This document shows positions 1 to 8,384 of a DNA stretch of 39,245 bases, in pieces. Position numbers and translations under genes: made by a program. The notes beneath the pieces were generated by a model that was not told the DNA's origin, did not search any database, and saw only the letters and a program-made list of their open reading frames with translations. This DNA is from WHSP01 sp040905505 (GTDB taxonomy: Bacteria; Gemmatimonadota; Gemmatimonadetes; Longimicrobiales; Longimicrobiaceae): NCBI GenBank assembly GCA_040905505.1, contig JBBDRL010000057.1:1-39245 (forward strand), in the 5' to 3' direction. The number at the start of each line of letters is the position of its first letter. Positions within the stretch are counted from its first letter, which is position 1.

Positions 1-202
1 GCTCGCTTGGGGGGCCGCCTTTTGTAATTGCCGTTCCCGTCCGCCGCGACGGACACCGAGCTGACCAATCGTGGGGACGCGGGCGGGCCCCATAGGGAGA
101 CAAGTCCGCTAGTTCGCTACTTTGTTCCACGGCCGAGAGTCGGCACCTCGCTTGCCCGACCGGAGGGCGCACTCTTCTCCTCCGTCATCCCCGAGGTGTC
201 CG

Positions 203-598
203 ATGCCGCATGCCAGGTTCCACCCGCTGAGATCCGCGGTGGCCGTTCTCTTCCTCGCCGCCAGTCCCGCTGCGTGTGTGAGCATGGACACGCTCGCAGA
301 GGTGCTGGCCTCGGGTGGGCTCTACGGGCAGCGTGAAGTCAGCGGCGAGGTGAGGCGAATCGACACCCGGCGGCAGGAGATCGAGCTGACCGCCGGCTGG
401 GGGCGAAGCGAGCGGCTACTCTACGATGGGAGGACAGAAGTCGTCTATCGTCGAAGGCGCTACCGCGTGCGGGATCTCGAGCGTGGCGATCTGGTCCGCG
501 TACGGGTCGAGCCCGAGCGTCGCGGAGCGCGGTACGCGCGACTGATCGAGGTCGAGCAGAGCGTTCGCGATCGACGCCGCGACGATCGGCGGTGGTGA
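203..598 (+). CDS. small exported lipoprotein-like protein with a possible DUF5666-like beta domain
   Basis: About 131 residues from the ATG at 203. A TTG 27 codons upstream is open, but the residues it adds look like random high-GC coding, and the signal peptide begins right after the ATG. The N-terminus has Arg and His, then a hydrophobic stretch (AVAVLFLAAS) and Cys in SPAAC, which resembles a lipobox but lacks the usual Leu at -3. The mature part begins with VSGEVRRID, followed by short beta-like segments (IELTAG, TEVVYRR) and DLERGDLVRVRVEP. This layout recalls DUF5666/OB-fold proteins, by inference only. The C-terminus is very Arg/Asp-rich. The gene stands alone upstream of the cyanophycin operon, and I cannot assign a function. 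Confidence 0.6.
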   Translation: MPHARFHPLRSAVAVLFLAASPAACVSMDTLAEVLASGGLYGQREVSGEVRRIDTRRQEIELTAGWGRSERLLYDGRTEVVYRRRRYRVRDLERGDLVRVRVEPERRGARYARLIEVEQSVRDRRRDDRRW

Positions 599-1044
599 TC
601 CTGCGTGGATTCTGGAAGCCTGAGCCGAAGAACTCGCCCGCGCCGGCATCCAATGCTCGTCTTTCCGATCCCGACGTGGTACAAGTGTAACAGCCGCAAC
701 CGGATGCCAGCCTTCCGTGCCGCGCCGATGCGGAGCCTTTGAGGCGCCGCCGCTCCCTGCCTATTTGGTATGTTTCGTGCGCGTTCGCCACCCGTTGGGC
801 TTCGGCTGGACACCACCTGAAGGGGAAGCACGGCGATGCGCGATATATGGAACCAACGCCCTGGCGGCGTGGCGCCCCCTGCGCCGGCGATGACCGGCGA
901 AGCGCGCCGGGAGAACGGCTGGCGCCGGATCGATTGCTCCCCTCCCGACCACCCGCCGCCCTCGACATCCGTCCCCCCGTTGCAGGATCGGCAGCGCAGC
1001 GATGCCCATCGAGACGTAATGTACTGAGGGGAACCTGTCTGGTC
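599..1044. other. 446-bp gap upstream of cphA with no supported gene
   Basis: Open frames cross this stretch, including an in-frame extension of cphA back to 739. That extension codes for an Arg/Pro-rich sequence with no family resemblance and would precede the normal N-terminus. The stretch probably holds the cph operon promoter. A TTGAGG at 739-744 with TATTTG 17 bp downstream is a weak candidate. I see no terminator or repeat. Confidence 0.4.
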
Positions 1045-3714
1045 ATGCAGCTGGATCTTCCATCGTCCATCACGACCGCGAGCTCACTCGACTCGGCGGA
1101 TCTGCGGATGAGCCGCCTTCGGGCCCTGCGCGGACCGAACTTCTGGCGTCTGTCGCCCGTCATCGCCTGTGACGTTTCGCTCGGAACGCTCGAAGGTGTA
1201 ACTACCGACCGGCTGGACGGCTTCTCGCGGCAGCTCCTGGAACTGCTTCCCACGCTGGAACAGCATGGTTGCTCGGCCGGTGGACCCGGCGGCTTCGCGG
1301 CCCAGGTCACATCGGGTACGCGCCTGCCGCACGTCCTGGAGCACGTCGCCATCGAGCTCCAGTCGCTGGCCGGGCCACAGGTCGGCTTCGGACGGTCGCT
1401 GCAATCAGGGGACGAGGAGGTATGGTGGGTGATCGTCGCATACGAGGAGGAGGAGCTCGGACTCGCGGCGATGGCCGAGGCGGTCCGTCTGGTCCAGGCG
1501 TGCATCGACGGCGTCTCATACGACATCCGCCGGGTCGTCCGCGATCTTCGTGACCGCTACGACGAAGCGCGGTTGGGGCCGTCCACCGCCGCGATCGTGG
1601 AGGAAGCGCGGAGGCGGAACATCCCGGTCCGCCGCTTGAACTCCAGCTCCCTCGTTCAGCTTGGTCTGGGCGCGAACCTGCGGCGGATCCAGGCGGCGAT
1701 GTCGGATTTCACGAGCGCCATCGCCGTCGACATCGCACAGGACAAGCACGAGACCCGCCGCGTCCTGGAAGGGATCGGCCTGCCCGTACCCGAGGGCCGC
1801 GCCACGCGTGATCTGGAGGATGCCGCCCGCGCCGCGAGCGACATCGGCTATCCCGTCGTACTCAAGCCGCTAGACGGCAGCAAGGGCCGCGGCTTCTCCG
1901 GCGGGCTCCCGGATGAAGCCGCCCTGCGGCGGGCATGGCCGCGGTGCGCCGGCTCGTCGGAGCAGATGGTGGTGGAGAAGTTCGTCGAGGGAAGGGACTA
2001 CCGAGTTCTCGTCGTGGGCGGGCAGTTCGTCGCCGTCGCGGAGCGGATTCCGGCGCGGGTCGTGGGGGATGGGAGGCGGACGGTGAAGCAGCTCATCGCG
2101 GGCACGAACCAGGACCCGAGGCGCGGGTCGGGTCATGAGCGGCAGCTGACTCGAATCGCCGCCGACGAAGGGGTGATGGATCATCTCGCCGGACAGGGCA
2201 TGGGCCTGGAGAGCGTTCCTGTGACGGGCCAGATCGTATCCGTCTGTGCCACGCCGAACCTCTCGACCGGCGGCACCGCCATCGATCGTTCCGACGAGAT
2301 CCACCCTGACAACATCACCGCTTGTGAGCTGGCCGCGGGTGTGGTCGGCCTGGACATCGCCGGCATTGACGTGGTCACGCCCGACATCTCGGTTCCATTC
2401 CGGCAGAACGGCGCTCGAATCATAGAGTTGAATGCGGCGCCGGGACTGCGAATGCATACGCATCCCTGCGAAGGAACGCCACGAAACGTCGCGGCGCCGA
2501 TCGTCGACATGCTCTACCCGCCGGGTACGCGATCGCGGATTCCCGTCATCGCGGTGACCGGAACGAACGGCAAGACGACCACAGTACGCCTGCTCGCCCA
2601 TCTTTTCCGTGCGCGCGGCAAGCGGGTAGGGTTCACCACGACCGACGGCCTCTATATCGGCAACCGTCTGGTGATGGAGGGGGACATGACCGGCCCGTTC
2701 TCCGCCAACATCATCCTCTCCAACCCGACTGTCGAGGTGGCGGTGCTCGAGACCGCGCGGGGTGGTCTCCTACGCGGGGGTCTCGGCTTCGACGATGCCG
2801 ATGTCGGGATCGTCCTGAACGTGTCCAGCGATCACCTGGGCAGTGACGGGATCCACACGCTGGCGCAGCTCGCCGCGGTCAAGGCGGTGGTCCCGGCCGT
2901 GGTGATGCGAGAGGGACACGCGATTCTCAATGCCGACGATCCGCTCGTCCTGGCGATGCGCGAGAAAACCACGGCCGATGTCGTTTTGATCTCGACCCGT
3001 GAAGCGGGTGAGAACCTGGACTTCGAGGAACATGTCGAGCGCGGCGGAATCGGCGCCCGCATCGAGAAAGGCGCGTTCGTCATCCGGCGCGGTCGGCTGC
3101 GGATCCCGATCGCCGCGGCCGCGGACGTCCCGCTCATGCTCGGCGGAGCGGCGCGCTTTCAGGCGGAGAACGTGCTCGCTGCAATCGCAGCCGCGTACGT
3201 CCAGGAGGTACGCTACGACGATATCCGCTCCGGGCTGCTGTCGTTCTTCCCATCTCCAGCGATGACCCCGGGGCGCGTGAACCTGCTGCGGGTCGGGAAC
3301 GCTCACGTTCTCGTCGATTATGCCCATAATTCAGCGGCCGTTGCGGCGATCGTGGCGCTCAGCGGCGCGCTGCCCGCACGCCGGCGCATCGGCGTCGTGA
3401 CGGTTCCTGGTGACCGAAGGGATGAGGATCTCCGCGATGTCGGCCGGATCGCGGCCCGACTCGACCATGTGATCCTCAAAGAGGACGCCGACCGGCGCGG
3501 GCGCCCCGAAGGGGAGATCGCCCGGCTGATCCTGGAAGGCATGCGGGAGGCCGGGGGCGATGGACGCCACGAGGTCGTCCTGCGCGAGGCCGACGCCGTC
3601 GAGCGGGTCCTCTCCACGCTGGAGGACGGCGACCTGGCGATCGTCCTGGCGGAGAACGTCGGGGCCGTACTGGCGCAGATCCGACCCCGCGTATCGAACG
3701 CGACCTTCGCGTGA
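1045..3714 (+). CDS. cphA: cyanophycin synthetase CphA (CphA1 type)
   Basis: This enzyme polymerises aspartate and arginine into multi-L-arginyl-poly-L-aspartate using ATP. All three CphA regions are visible. The N domain begins LRALRGPNFW, with HxxEHxxxE at His96, Glu99, His100 and Glu104. A central ATP-grasp domain follows (about residues 180-490, with VVLKPLDGSKGRG). The C-terminal Mur-ligase-like domain has the P-loop GTNGKTTT at 506-513, then LNVSSDHLG and VLVDYAHN. From the ATG at 1045 it has 889 residues; an ATG at 1108 would give 868, closer to known CphA1 proteins. I kept 1045 because GAGGGG lies upstream of it. It is the first gene of a cphA / CphA-like / cphB operon: its TGA overlaps the next ATG (TGATG). 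Confidence 0.93.
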   Translation: MQLDLPSSITTASSLDSADLRMSRLRALRGPNFWRLSPVIACDVSLGTLEGVTTDRLDGFSRQLLELLPTLEQHGCSAGGPGGFAAQVTSGTRLPHVLEHVAIELQSLAGPQVGFGRSLQSGDEEVWWVIVAYEEEELGLAAMAEAVRLVQACIDGVSYDIRRVVRDLRDRYDEARLGPSTAAIVEEARRRNIPVRRLNSSSLVQLGLGANLRRIQAAMSDFTSAIAVDIAQDKHETRRVLEGIGLPVPEGRATRDLEDAARAASDIGYPVVLKPLDGSKGRGFSGGLPDEAALRRAWPRCAGSSEQMVVEKFVEGRDYRVLVVGGQFVAVAERIPARVVGDGRRTVKQLIAGTNQDPRRGSGHERQLTRIAADEGVMDHLAGQGMGLESVPVTGQIVSVCATPNLSTGGTAIDRSDEIHPDNITACELAAGVVGLDIAGIDVVTPDISVPFRQNGARIIELNAAPGLRMHTHPCEGTPRNVAAPIVDMLYPPGTRSRIPVIAVTGTNGKTTTVRLLAHLFRARGKRVGFTTTDGLYIGNRLVMEGDMTGPFSANIILSNPTVEVAVLETARGGLLRGGLGFDDADVGIVLNVSSDHLGSDGIHTLAQLAAVKAVVPAVVMREGHAILNADDPLVLAMREKTTADVVLISTREAGENLDFEEHVERGGIGARIEKGAFVIRRGRLRIPIAAAADVPLMLGGAARFQAENVLAAIAAAYVQEVRYDDIRSGLLSFFPSPAMTPGRVNLLRVGNAHVLVDYAHNSAAVAAIVALSGALPARRRIGVVTVPGDRRDEDLRDVGRIAARLDHVILKEDADRRGRPEGEIARLILEGMREAGGDGRHEVVLREADAVERVLSTLEDGDLAIVLAENVGAVLAQIRPRVSNATFA

Positions 3715-4742
3715 TGCCTGCGCCGGACCCGGTCGCTGAGATCCGTATCGTCACGCTGACCACGCTGCACGGAGCCAACTACTGGTCGCGGCGCCCCGTG
3801 ACGCGGTTGGACCTCGCGGTCGGCGCATTCGATGACATCTCCTCCGCCGACGTGGGCGGCGCCACAGAGGGCCTTCTAAAGGTCCTGCCCGGGCTGCGCG
3901 ACCATCGGTGCAGCGTCGGCCGGCGAGGGGGGTTCGTAGCTCGGCTACGGCAGGGTACGTACGCACCGCACATTCTGGAGCACGTGGCGCTCGAGCTCCA
4001 GTCGATGATCGGTCACGACGTGGGCTACGGCCGTGCCCGCGGTGGCGATCGGCGGGGAGAATACACGGTGGTGTTCGAGCATCTGCACAGCGGTGTGGGC
4101 TTACGGACGGCGGCGCATGCCCTTGATCTGGTGCAGGCCGTGCTGGCGGAGCGGGTGCCGGACGTCGGTTCGGCCCTGGCCGAGCTTCGGGCGCTGGCCC
4201 GGACCCCCGAGCCTGCGACGCCAACACGGCAGCACGTCGCCTGCGGTGTGATCGGCGGCGCGAACCGGGCGCAGGTTCGGGACATGGTCGCCGCCCGCGA
4301 GCGCCTCAGAGGCCACGCGGTCGTCGATGTCGCACCCGGGTACCTGCTGTCGTGCGGGCTTCCGTACGCCTCGTCGGATCTGGCGGTCGTACTCGACGCC
4401 TGCCCTGTCGACGTCCCGGAACGCTACCGGGACCCGGCACTCGCCCGACGGCTACACTCCGTGGTTGCGGAGGCCGTTACCGCCGGCGGCTTCGTCGTCG
4501 CACCCGCCATGGACTCCGAGTTGCACCGGATGATCGCTGGAACGGGCGCCGGGCTCGCCACGTTTTCGGTCAATGGGGGAGAGGCGGCTGCGCCCGTTCA
4601 CGCCGAGGTGCGCGGCAGGCAGATTATCGTGATGGAAGCTCGCCGCGTCGTGTCGCGTGAGCCGCTGGATCTTCAGCAGCCGCGAGAGGCCCAGCTGATC
4701 GCTGCTCTCGCGGAGTACCTCATCGACAGGGGGACAGCTTGA
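3714..4742 (+). CDS. CphA-derived protein: N domain plus degenerate Mur-ligase-like segment, no ATP-grasp
   Basis: The protein has 342 residues from the ATG that overlaps the cphA stop. Residues 8-150 are a clear paralogue of the CphA N domain. They keep LHGANYWSRRP (like LRGPNFWRLSP), the GGF turn, and the full HxxEHxxxE motif (His86, Glu89, His90, Glu94). The ATP-grasp domain is absent. Residues 176-290 can be aligned by eye to the start of the CphA Mur domain: VIGGANRAQ sits where VTGTNGKTT would be, GYLLSCGLPYASSDLAVVLD matches the GGLLRGGLGF region, and ATFSVNG follows. The P-loop Lys and Thr residues are lost, so ATP use is unlikely. The gene lies between cphA and cphB, overlapping both. 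A regulatory, scaffolding or primer-forming role in cyanophycin metabolism is inferred. Confidence 0.8.
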   Translation: MPAPDPVAEIRIVTLTTLHGANYWSRRPVTRLDLAVGAFDDISSADVGGATEGLLKVLPGLRDHRCSVGRRGGFVARLRQGTYAPHILEHVALELQSMIGHDVGYGRARGGDRRGEYTVVFEHLHSGVGLRTAAHALDLVQAVLAERVPDVGSALAELRALARTPEPATPTRQHVACGVIGGANRAQVRDMVAARERLRGHAVVDVAPGYLLSCGLPYASSDLAVVLDACPVDVPERYRDPALARRLHSVVAEAVTAGGFVVAPAMDSELHRMIAGTGAGLATFSVNGGEAAAPVHAEVRGRQIIVMEARRVVSREPLDLQQPREAQLIAALAEYLIDRGTA

Positions 4743-5731
4743 GCAGCGGGAGGCGTGAGGCCGTCCCTGAGAGCATCGCCCCAGACGGTTCCGGGCAGAA
4801 TGCCACCGGGGCCGGCGTGGATGAAAACGCGGGGGACCCCCGCGACAACGGCCAGCATCGACGACGTACTGATCGGCACGCCGGGACGCTGGTGTTGATC
4901 GGGGGCGCCTGCAACCCGAACGGGCGCGCCCTGGGCAGCTTCATCGAGCTCGCCGCGGCTCGCGGGGGCGGGGCGATCGTCGGGCTGACGACGGCCTCCG
5001 GTGATCCCCGTGAGTCGGCTCGCCAGTGGCTGGAGGACTTTCGGCGCGCCGGTGTAGACGACGTCGAGATCCCGATCGTGGACCGGCGCGACCGCGCACA
5101 GGATCGGCGCGTTGCGCAGCTCATCGCATCGGCACGCGGGATCTTCCTCGGGGGCGGCGATCAGGTCCATCTGCTTGCCACGCTTGGCGGCTCGAGGGTC
5201 GAGCGCGCGGTACGCGAGGCCTACGCGAGCGGGGCGGTAATCTGCGGTACGAGCGCGGGGGCGGCAGCGCTCACCGAGACGATCCTCGCTGGCGGGGAGC
5301 CGGATGGCTACGGTGAGATGGTGGACCTCCACCTGGGCCCGGGGCTCGGAATCCTGGGGTTTCGGGCGGTCATCGATACGCACTTCGCCCAGCGCCGACG
5401 CCTGCAGCGCCTTTTCATGGTGGTCGCGCAGAACCCGGAGCTGATGGGTCTGGGCATCGACGAAGATACGGCGCTGGTCGTCCGCGGCCACCTGGGCGAG
5501 GTGGTCGGGAGGGGATCGGTCACTTTCGTGGATGGCAGGGGAGTGAGATTCGACAATGCGGACGAGTGCCGCACGGGCAGGGCGCTCACGCTGAGCTACC
5601 TGCGGGTCGGCATCGTCGGCTCCGGCTACACCTTCAACCTTCGCGAACGCGAGCTGGAGGTGCTGGTGGAGGCGCGCCGTGATCTGGAGGAGATGGAAGT
5701 CGTCCGATCAGGCGACCGGCCAACCTCCTGA
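4739..5731 (+). CDS. cphB: cyanophycinase CphB, serine peptidase family S51
   Basis: Cyanophycinase hydrolyses cyanophycin to beta-Asp-Arg dipeptides. The S51 features are present: TLVLIGGACNPNG at the start of the fold, FLGGGDQ, the nucleophile Ser in CGTSAGAAA, DTHFAQRRRLQRL, and GLGIDEDTALVV. The length of 330 residues includes about 45 extra N-terminal residues that are polar, Gly/Asp/Arg-rich and probably disordered. The only available start is a TTG at 4739 that overlaps the TGA of the preceding gene (TTGA), which implies translational coupling. No signal peptide is seen, so it probably acts on intracellular granules. Having synthetase and hydrolase in one transcript suggests that turnover is set after transcription. 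Confidence 0.92.
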   Translation: MSSGRREAVPESIAPDGSGQNATGAGVDENAGDPRDNGQHRRRTDRHAGTLVLIGGACNPNGRALGSFIELAAARGGGAIVGLTTASGDPRESARQWLEDFRRAGVDDVEIPIVDRRDRAQDRRVAQLIASARGIFLGGGDQVHLLATLGGSRVERAVREAYASGAVICGTSAGAAALTETILAGGEPDGYGEMVDLHLGPGLGILGFRAVIDTHFAQRRRLQRLFMVVAQNPELMGLGIDEDTALVVRGHLGEVVGRGSVTFVDGRGVRFDNADECRTGRALTLSYLRVGIVGSGYTFNLRERELEVLVEARRDLEEMEVVRSGDRPTS

Positions 5732-5769
5732 GTCGCGGGGTCAACCCGTTGTTGTGAGCTTCCGGCGCT

Positions 5770-6261
5770 CTACCGGGCCCCTCGCATGGGACCGCGTGCC
5801 CAGCCCTCGCTGTAGCCGCCTTCCGTCATCCCACGATTGCTGTATCCGGGCCGGTATTGCCTGCTCGGGAGCCATGCCCTCTCCAGTAGAAATCGCTCAC
5901 GGCGCTCCAGCTCCCGTCCGTACCGCGGTCTGGGACTCGGCCGCGCGTACATCGGGCTGTTCGCGTTGAAGTCGTGCAGGAGGCGCCCCCGGCGAGATGG
6001 GTCGCCCACACCGCCGTGATCATTCCAACGAGGGTCGAACGGGCGCGCACGGGCGTCGTCGGACCTGCCGTGGAGCCCGGCGAATCCTCCTTCCGTCCCG
6101 AGGTCCCGTTCGTGGACGAGCCGGTGCGCACCGTAGGCGGCGCGCCCCTGCCCGCTGCCCATTCGCATGCCGCGATAGTGGCCCGAATGGTTCGGGTCCA
6201 TGCCGCGGGCTTCCGTGAACTCGGCCGGGATTCCCATGAACTCTCTCTCGTAGCGCGCCAT
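5770..6261 (-). CDS. basic, low-complexity protein, probably disordered
   Basis: The 163 residues are rich in Gly, Arg, Tyr, Met and Pro, with repeated RY, GR and YG dipeptides and little hydrophobic core. It has no signal peptide, no membrane segment and no domain I recognise. Translation is supported by a GGAG about 9 bases upstream of the ATG and by the lipoprotein gene that ends 13 bases upstream on the same strand. It is convergent with cphB. Arg/Tyr/Gly-rich disordered proteins often bind nucleic acids or polymers, but no function can be assigned here. Confidence 0.5.
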   Translation of the reverse strand: MARYEREFMGIPAEFTEARGMDPNHSGHYRGMRMGSGQGRAAYGAHRLVHERDLGTEGGFAGLHGRSDDARARPFDPRWNDHGGVGDPSRRGRLLHDFNANSPMYARPSPRPRYGRELERRERFLLERAWLPSRQYRPGYSNRGMTEGGYSEGWARGPMRGAR

Positions 6262-6274
6262 CAGCTTCTCCAGT

Positions 6275-6517
6275 TCAGTCGGCGGGTGGCCTGATGTTCT
6301 CGGGGCCGAACGTATCGGGGTCGAGAGGCGGCAGCGTTGTGTCGGAGGGCGATCCCTGCGGCGGCATCGGCTGCGGCGGCATCGGGGTGGCAGGCGCCTC
6401 TTCCACGGCGGGCGGCGCCTCCAGGTCCGCTCCTTCGTCGAGCGCCTCGCGGTCGGCCTGACAGCCCGCCGGCCCTAGCAGGGCGGCCAGTATGAATGCG
6501 GCTGAATATCTTCCCAT
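6275..6517 (-). CDS. small Pro/Glu-rich lipoprotein
   Basis: The 80 residues start at the ATG at 6517, which has TTGGAG 6 bases upstream. A TTG four codons earlier is in frame but lies within that ribosome site. The N-terminus MGRYSAAFILAALLGPAGC is a lipoprotein signal with Cys at residue 19. The mature part is short, acidic and Pro-rich (PPQPMPPQ), without predicted fold, and looks like a flexible surface or periplasmic tether. It lies 13 bases before the disordered basic protein gene, so the two are probably co-transcribed. An acidic lipoprotein paired with a basic disordered protein could interact by charge; this is speculation. Confidence 0.6.
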   Translation of the reverse strand: MGRYSAAFILAALLGPAGCQADREALDEGADLEAPPAVEEAPATPMPPQPMPPQGSPSDTTLPPLDPDTFGPENIRPPAD

Positions 6518-6733
6518 CAGTAACTCCAAAATTGCGCTTGAGAACTACGTTTCCACGAATCCATCGCTCCGCGATTCGGGATTGCTCGAGCGCATAGGAG
6601 TTGCGAGAAGTATGCCCGCGTGCACCCTTGCACGGACTCAGGGGGCGACCGGGGTGCGGTCGGTCCGGCATCGGACGCGCAGGGTATCCGGATCGGGACG
6701 ATGGAGGAAACTCGAGCCCGGACGGGCCGAGCG

Positions 6734-7915
6734 TCAGGCCTTCAGGAAGGCGTCGATTTCAGCCGCGCGGGCCTCCGCGTCGGCCTCGCCCAACTCGACG
6801 AGACGCCGGATATAGTCGGGCTGGAACATCAGCATGCTCAGAATGTCCGGGCTGGTGGTCTGTCGCGTCCCCCATCCGCGGGTGAGGAAGCGAAAAGTAC
6901 TCGGTAGCCGGGGCTCGTAGTAGCGAGCGAGACGGCCGAGATCGCGCGAAGGCCGTTGAACCAGCAATTCCACCACCCTCATTCCCTCACGGTCCGCCTC
7001 CGGCAGGCGCCGGAGAATGGCGTTCATCCGCTCGAGTCGCACGGCGTCCTGATCGATGAGGTCCAGGAAGATCGCGTTGTAGAGTACGCCCAGAACCTGC
7101 GCCGGTGGCGGGTAGCCGACGACTTCCACCCGCCCCGCCTCCGCCCGCGACCGCACATATCGGTTCGAGATCGCCAGAATCTTGTGCGCACCCAGGTGCA
7201 GCGCCGGCGAGAGCGGCGCGCTGAGGCGCATCCCCCCGTCCCCATACCACGCCTGTCCGATCTGGACGGCGGGAAAGAAGATGGGAAGCGCCGCCGACGC
7301 CATGATGTGCGGCACGCCGATCTTGGTCTTGATCGCGCGCCGCATGGGGCGCTCCCATGTTTCTATGTCGCGCCCCTGGACCCAGGTGACGGACTGGCCG
7401 GTCGTATAGCTGGTCGTGCTGACCGCCAGGGCGTTCAGGACACCCCGATTCAGGTTGTGCTCGATCCCGGTGAGCTCCTCGTTCACCGGTGCCATCACCC
7501 GGTCGAGGAGGTCGGACAGCGGCCCGGTGTCGACCATTCCGCGGATACGGGGTCCCGTCGAGCCACCGGTCACGAGCTGCGTACCCGAACGCATGACGTT
7601 CCAGAGAAGCGAAGACGCGTCGATGCGGAAGACGGTCTCCGGTACCAGGTCCTGCCACAGATCCGTAAGCTGGTCGACGGCTTCGAGAAAGGTGCCGGGG
7701 TGCTGCGCGAGGTGGGTAGCGTTCATCGCTCCGGCCGATACGCCCGAGATGATCCGGAAGCGGAGGTCCGGGTAGTTGCGCGCGAGAAAGCGGAGGAGGC
7801 CTACCTGATAGGCGCCGCGCGCGCCCCCGCCCGTCATGACCAGGGCGTAGTCGCCGGTATCTACCGTGGCGGTGGTGGGATCGGTCTCCGGGCGGGCCGC
7901 GTCAGCTTCGCTCAT
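6734..7915 (-). CDS. patatin-like phospholipase
   Basis: The 393 residues start at the ATG at 7915 (MSEADAARPE). The frame is open further upstream but codes for an implausible Arg/Ser-rich stretch. The patatin hallmarks are in order: oxyanion loop GGGARGAYQVG (about residues 28-38), nucleophile elbow GVSAG (about 59), and the catalytic Asp in YGDGG. These support a Ser-Asp dyad acyl hydrolase acting on phospholipids or related esters. No signal peptide is seen, so a cytoplasmic or membrane-associated enzyme is likely. About 180 residues follow the catalytic Asp, beyond the minimal domain, with a charged helical end. The gene is divergent from the MFS transporter gene. Confidence 0.88.
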   Translation of the reverse strand: MSEADAARPETDPTTATVDTGDYALVMTGGGARGAYQVGLLRFLARNYPDLRFRIISGVSAGAMNATHLAQHPGTFLEAVDQLTDLWQDLVPETVFRIDASSLLWNVMRSGTQLVTGGSTGPRIRGMVDTGPLSDLLDRVMAPVNEELTGIEHNLNRGVLNALAVSTTSYTTGQSVTWVQGRDIETWERPMRRAIKTKIGVPHIMASAALPIFFPAVQIGQAWYGDGGMRLSAPLSPALHLGAHKILAISNRYVRSRAEAGRVEVVGYPPPAQVLGVLYNAIFLDLIDQDAVRLERMNAILRRLPEADREGMRVVELLVQRPSRDLGRLARYYEPRLPSTFRFLTRGWGTRQTTSPDILSMLMFQPDYIRRLVELGEADAEARAAEIDAFLKA

Positions 7916-8384
7916 GCTCTCATGGAGCAGGACGGCTCTGGGCGGTCGCCCGTAGAGCCAGAGCTCGATCGAAGCACCCCGAGAGCTCCAGATCCGTCGT
8001 CCACGACGCACCGGACGTGGAGACGCCGCGGGCCTCGATCTGGCATCCTCCCTGACAGTCTCGGTCGCATGCAGGCGGGAATGGAACGCGAGTAAGGTCT
8101 CTCTCTGCCGTATCGCAACGGTTCGACTCGAGGGCCTGAATGTGCGCCGCCTGGTCTCCGCTGACAAGCAGGCCCACTCAACACGCGACGCTGAACGTTG
8201 GCAGAGAGTACTCAACATCAGGGAGGCGGGGTAGCTGGACCGGCTCCCCCGGCTAGATTGAGCATTTGCTTCGGCAAGCGCTTGCGGTCCGGGGCCGCGC
8301 GCGTTCGCCTGAACCCCACATCGGTGCGACGCTACCTGATGCCGACGATCGCAGGGGGAGACGCTGGGTAAGCTGCTCGTCCTC
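7916..8384. other. 469-bp divergent gap between lipase and transporter genes
   Basis: This stretch must hold the start signals for both divergent genes. The frames crossing it code for Arg/Ser/Pro-rich sequence with no family resemblance. I see a GGGGGAG ribosome-site candidate at 8354-8360 for the transporter, but no convincing sigma-70 hexamers, terminator or repeat. Confidence 0.4.

Noticed and set aside
739..1044. N-terminal extension of cphA to 739
   Set aside because: The added 102 residues resemble noncoding high-GC translation and precede the normal CphA N-terminus.
339..1526. 395-codon minus-strand frame opposite the lipoprotein and cphA start
   Set aside because: Arg/Ser-rich shadow of plus-strand genes with no family resemblance.
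6956..8095. 379-codon plus-strand frame opposite the patatin gene
   Set aside because: His/Arg/Pro-rich antisense frame; the patatin motifs on the minus strand are decisive.
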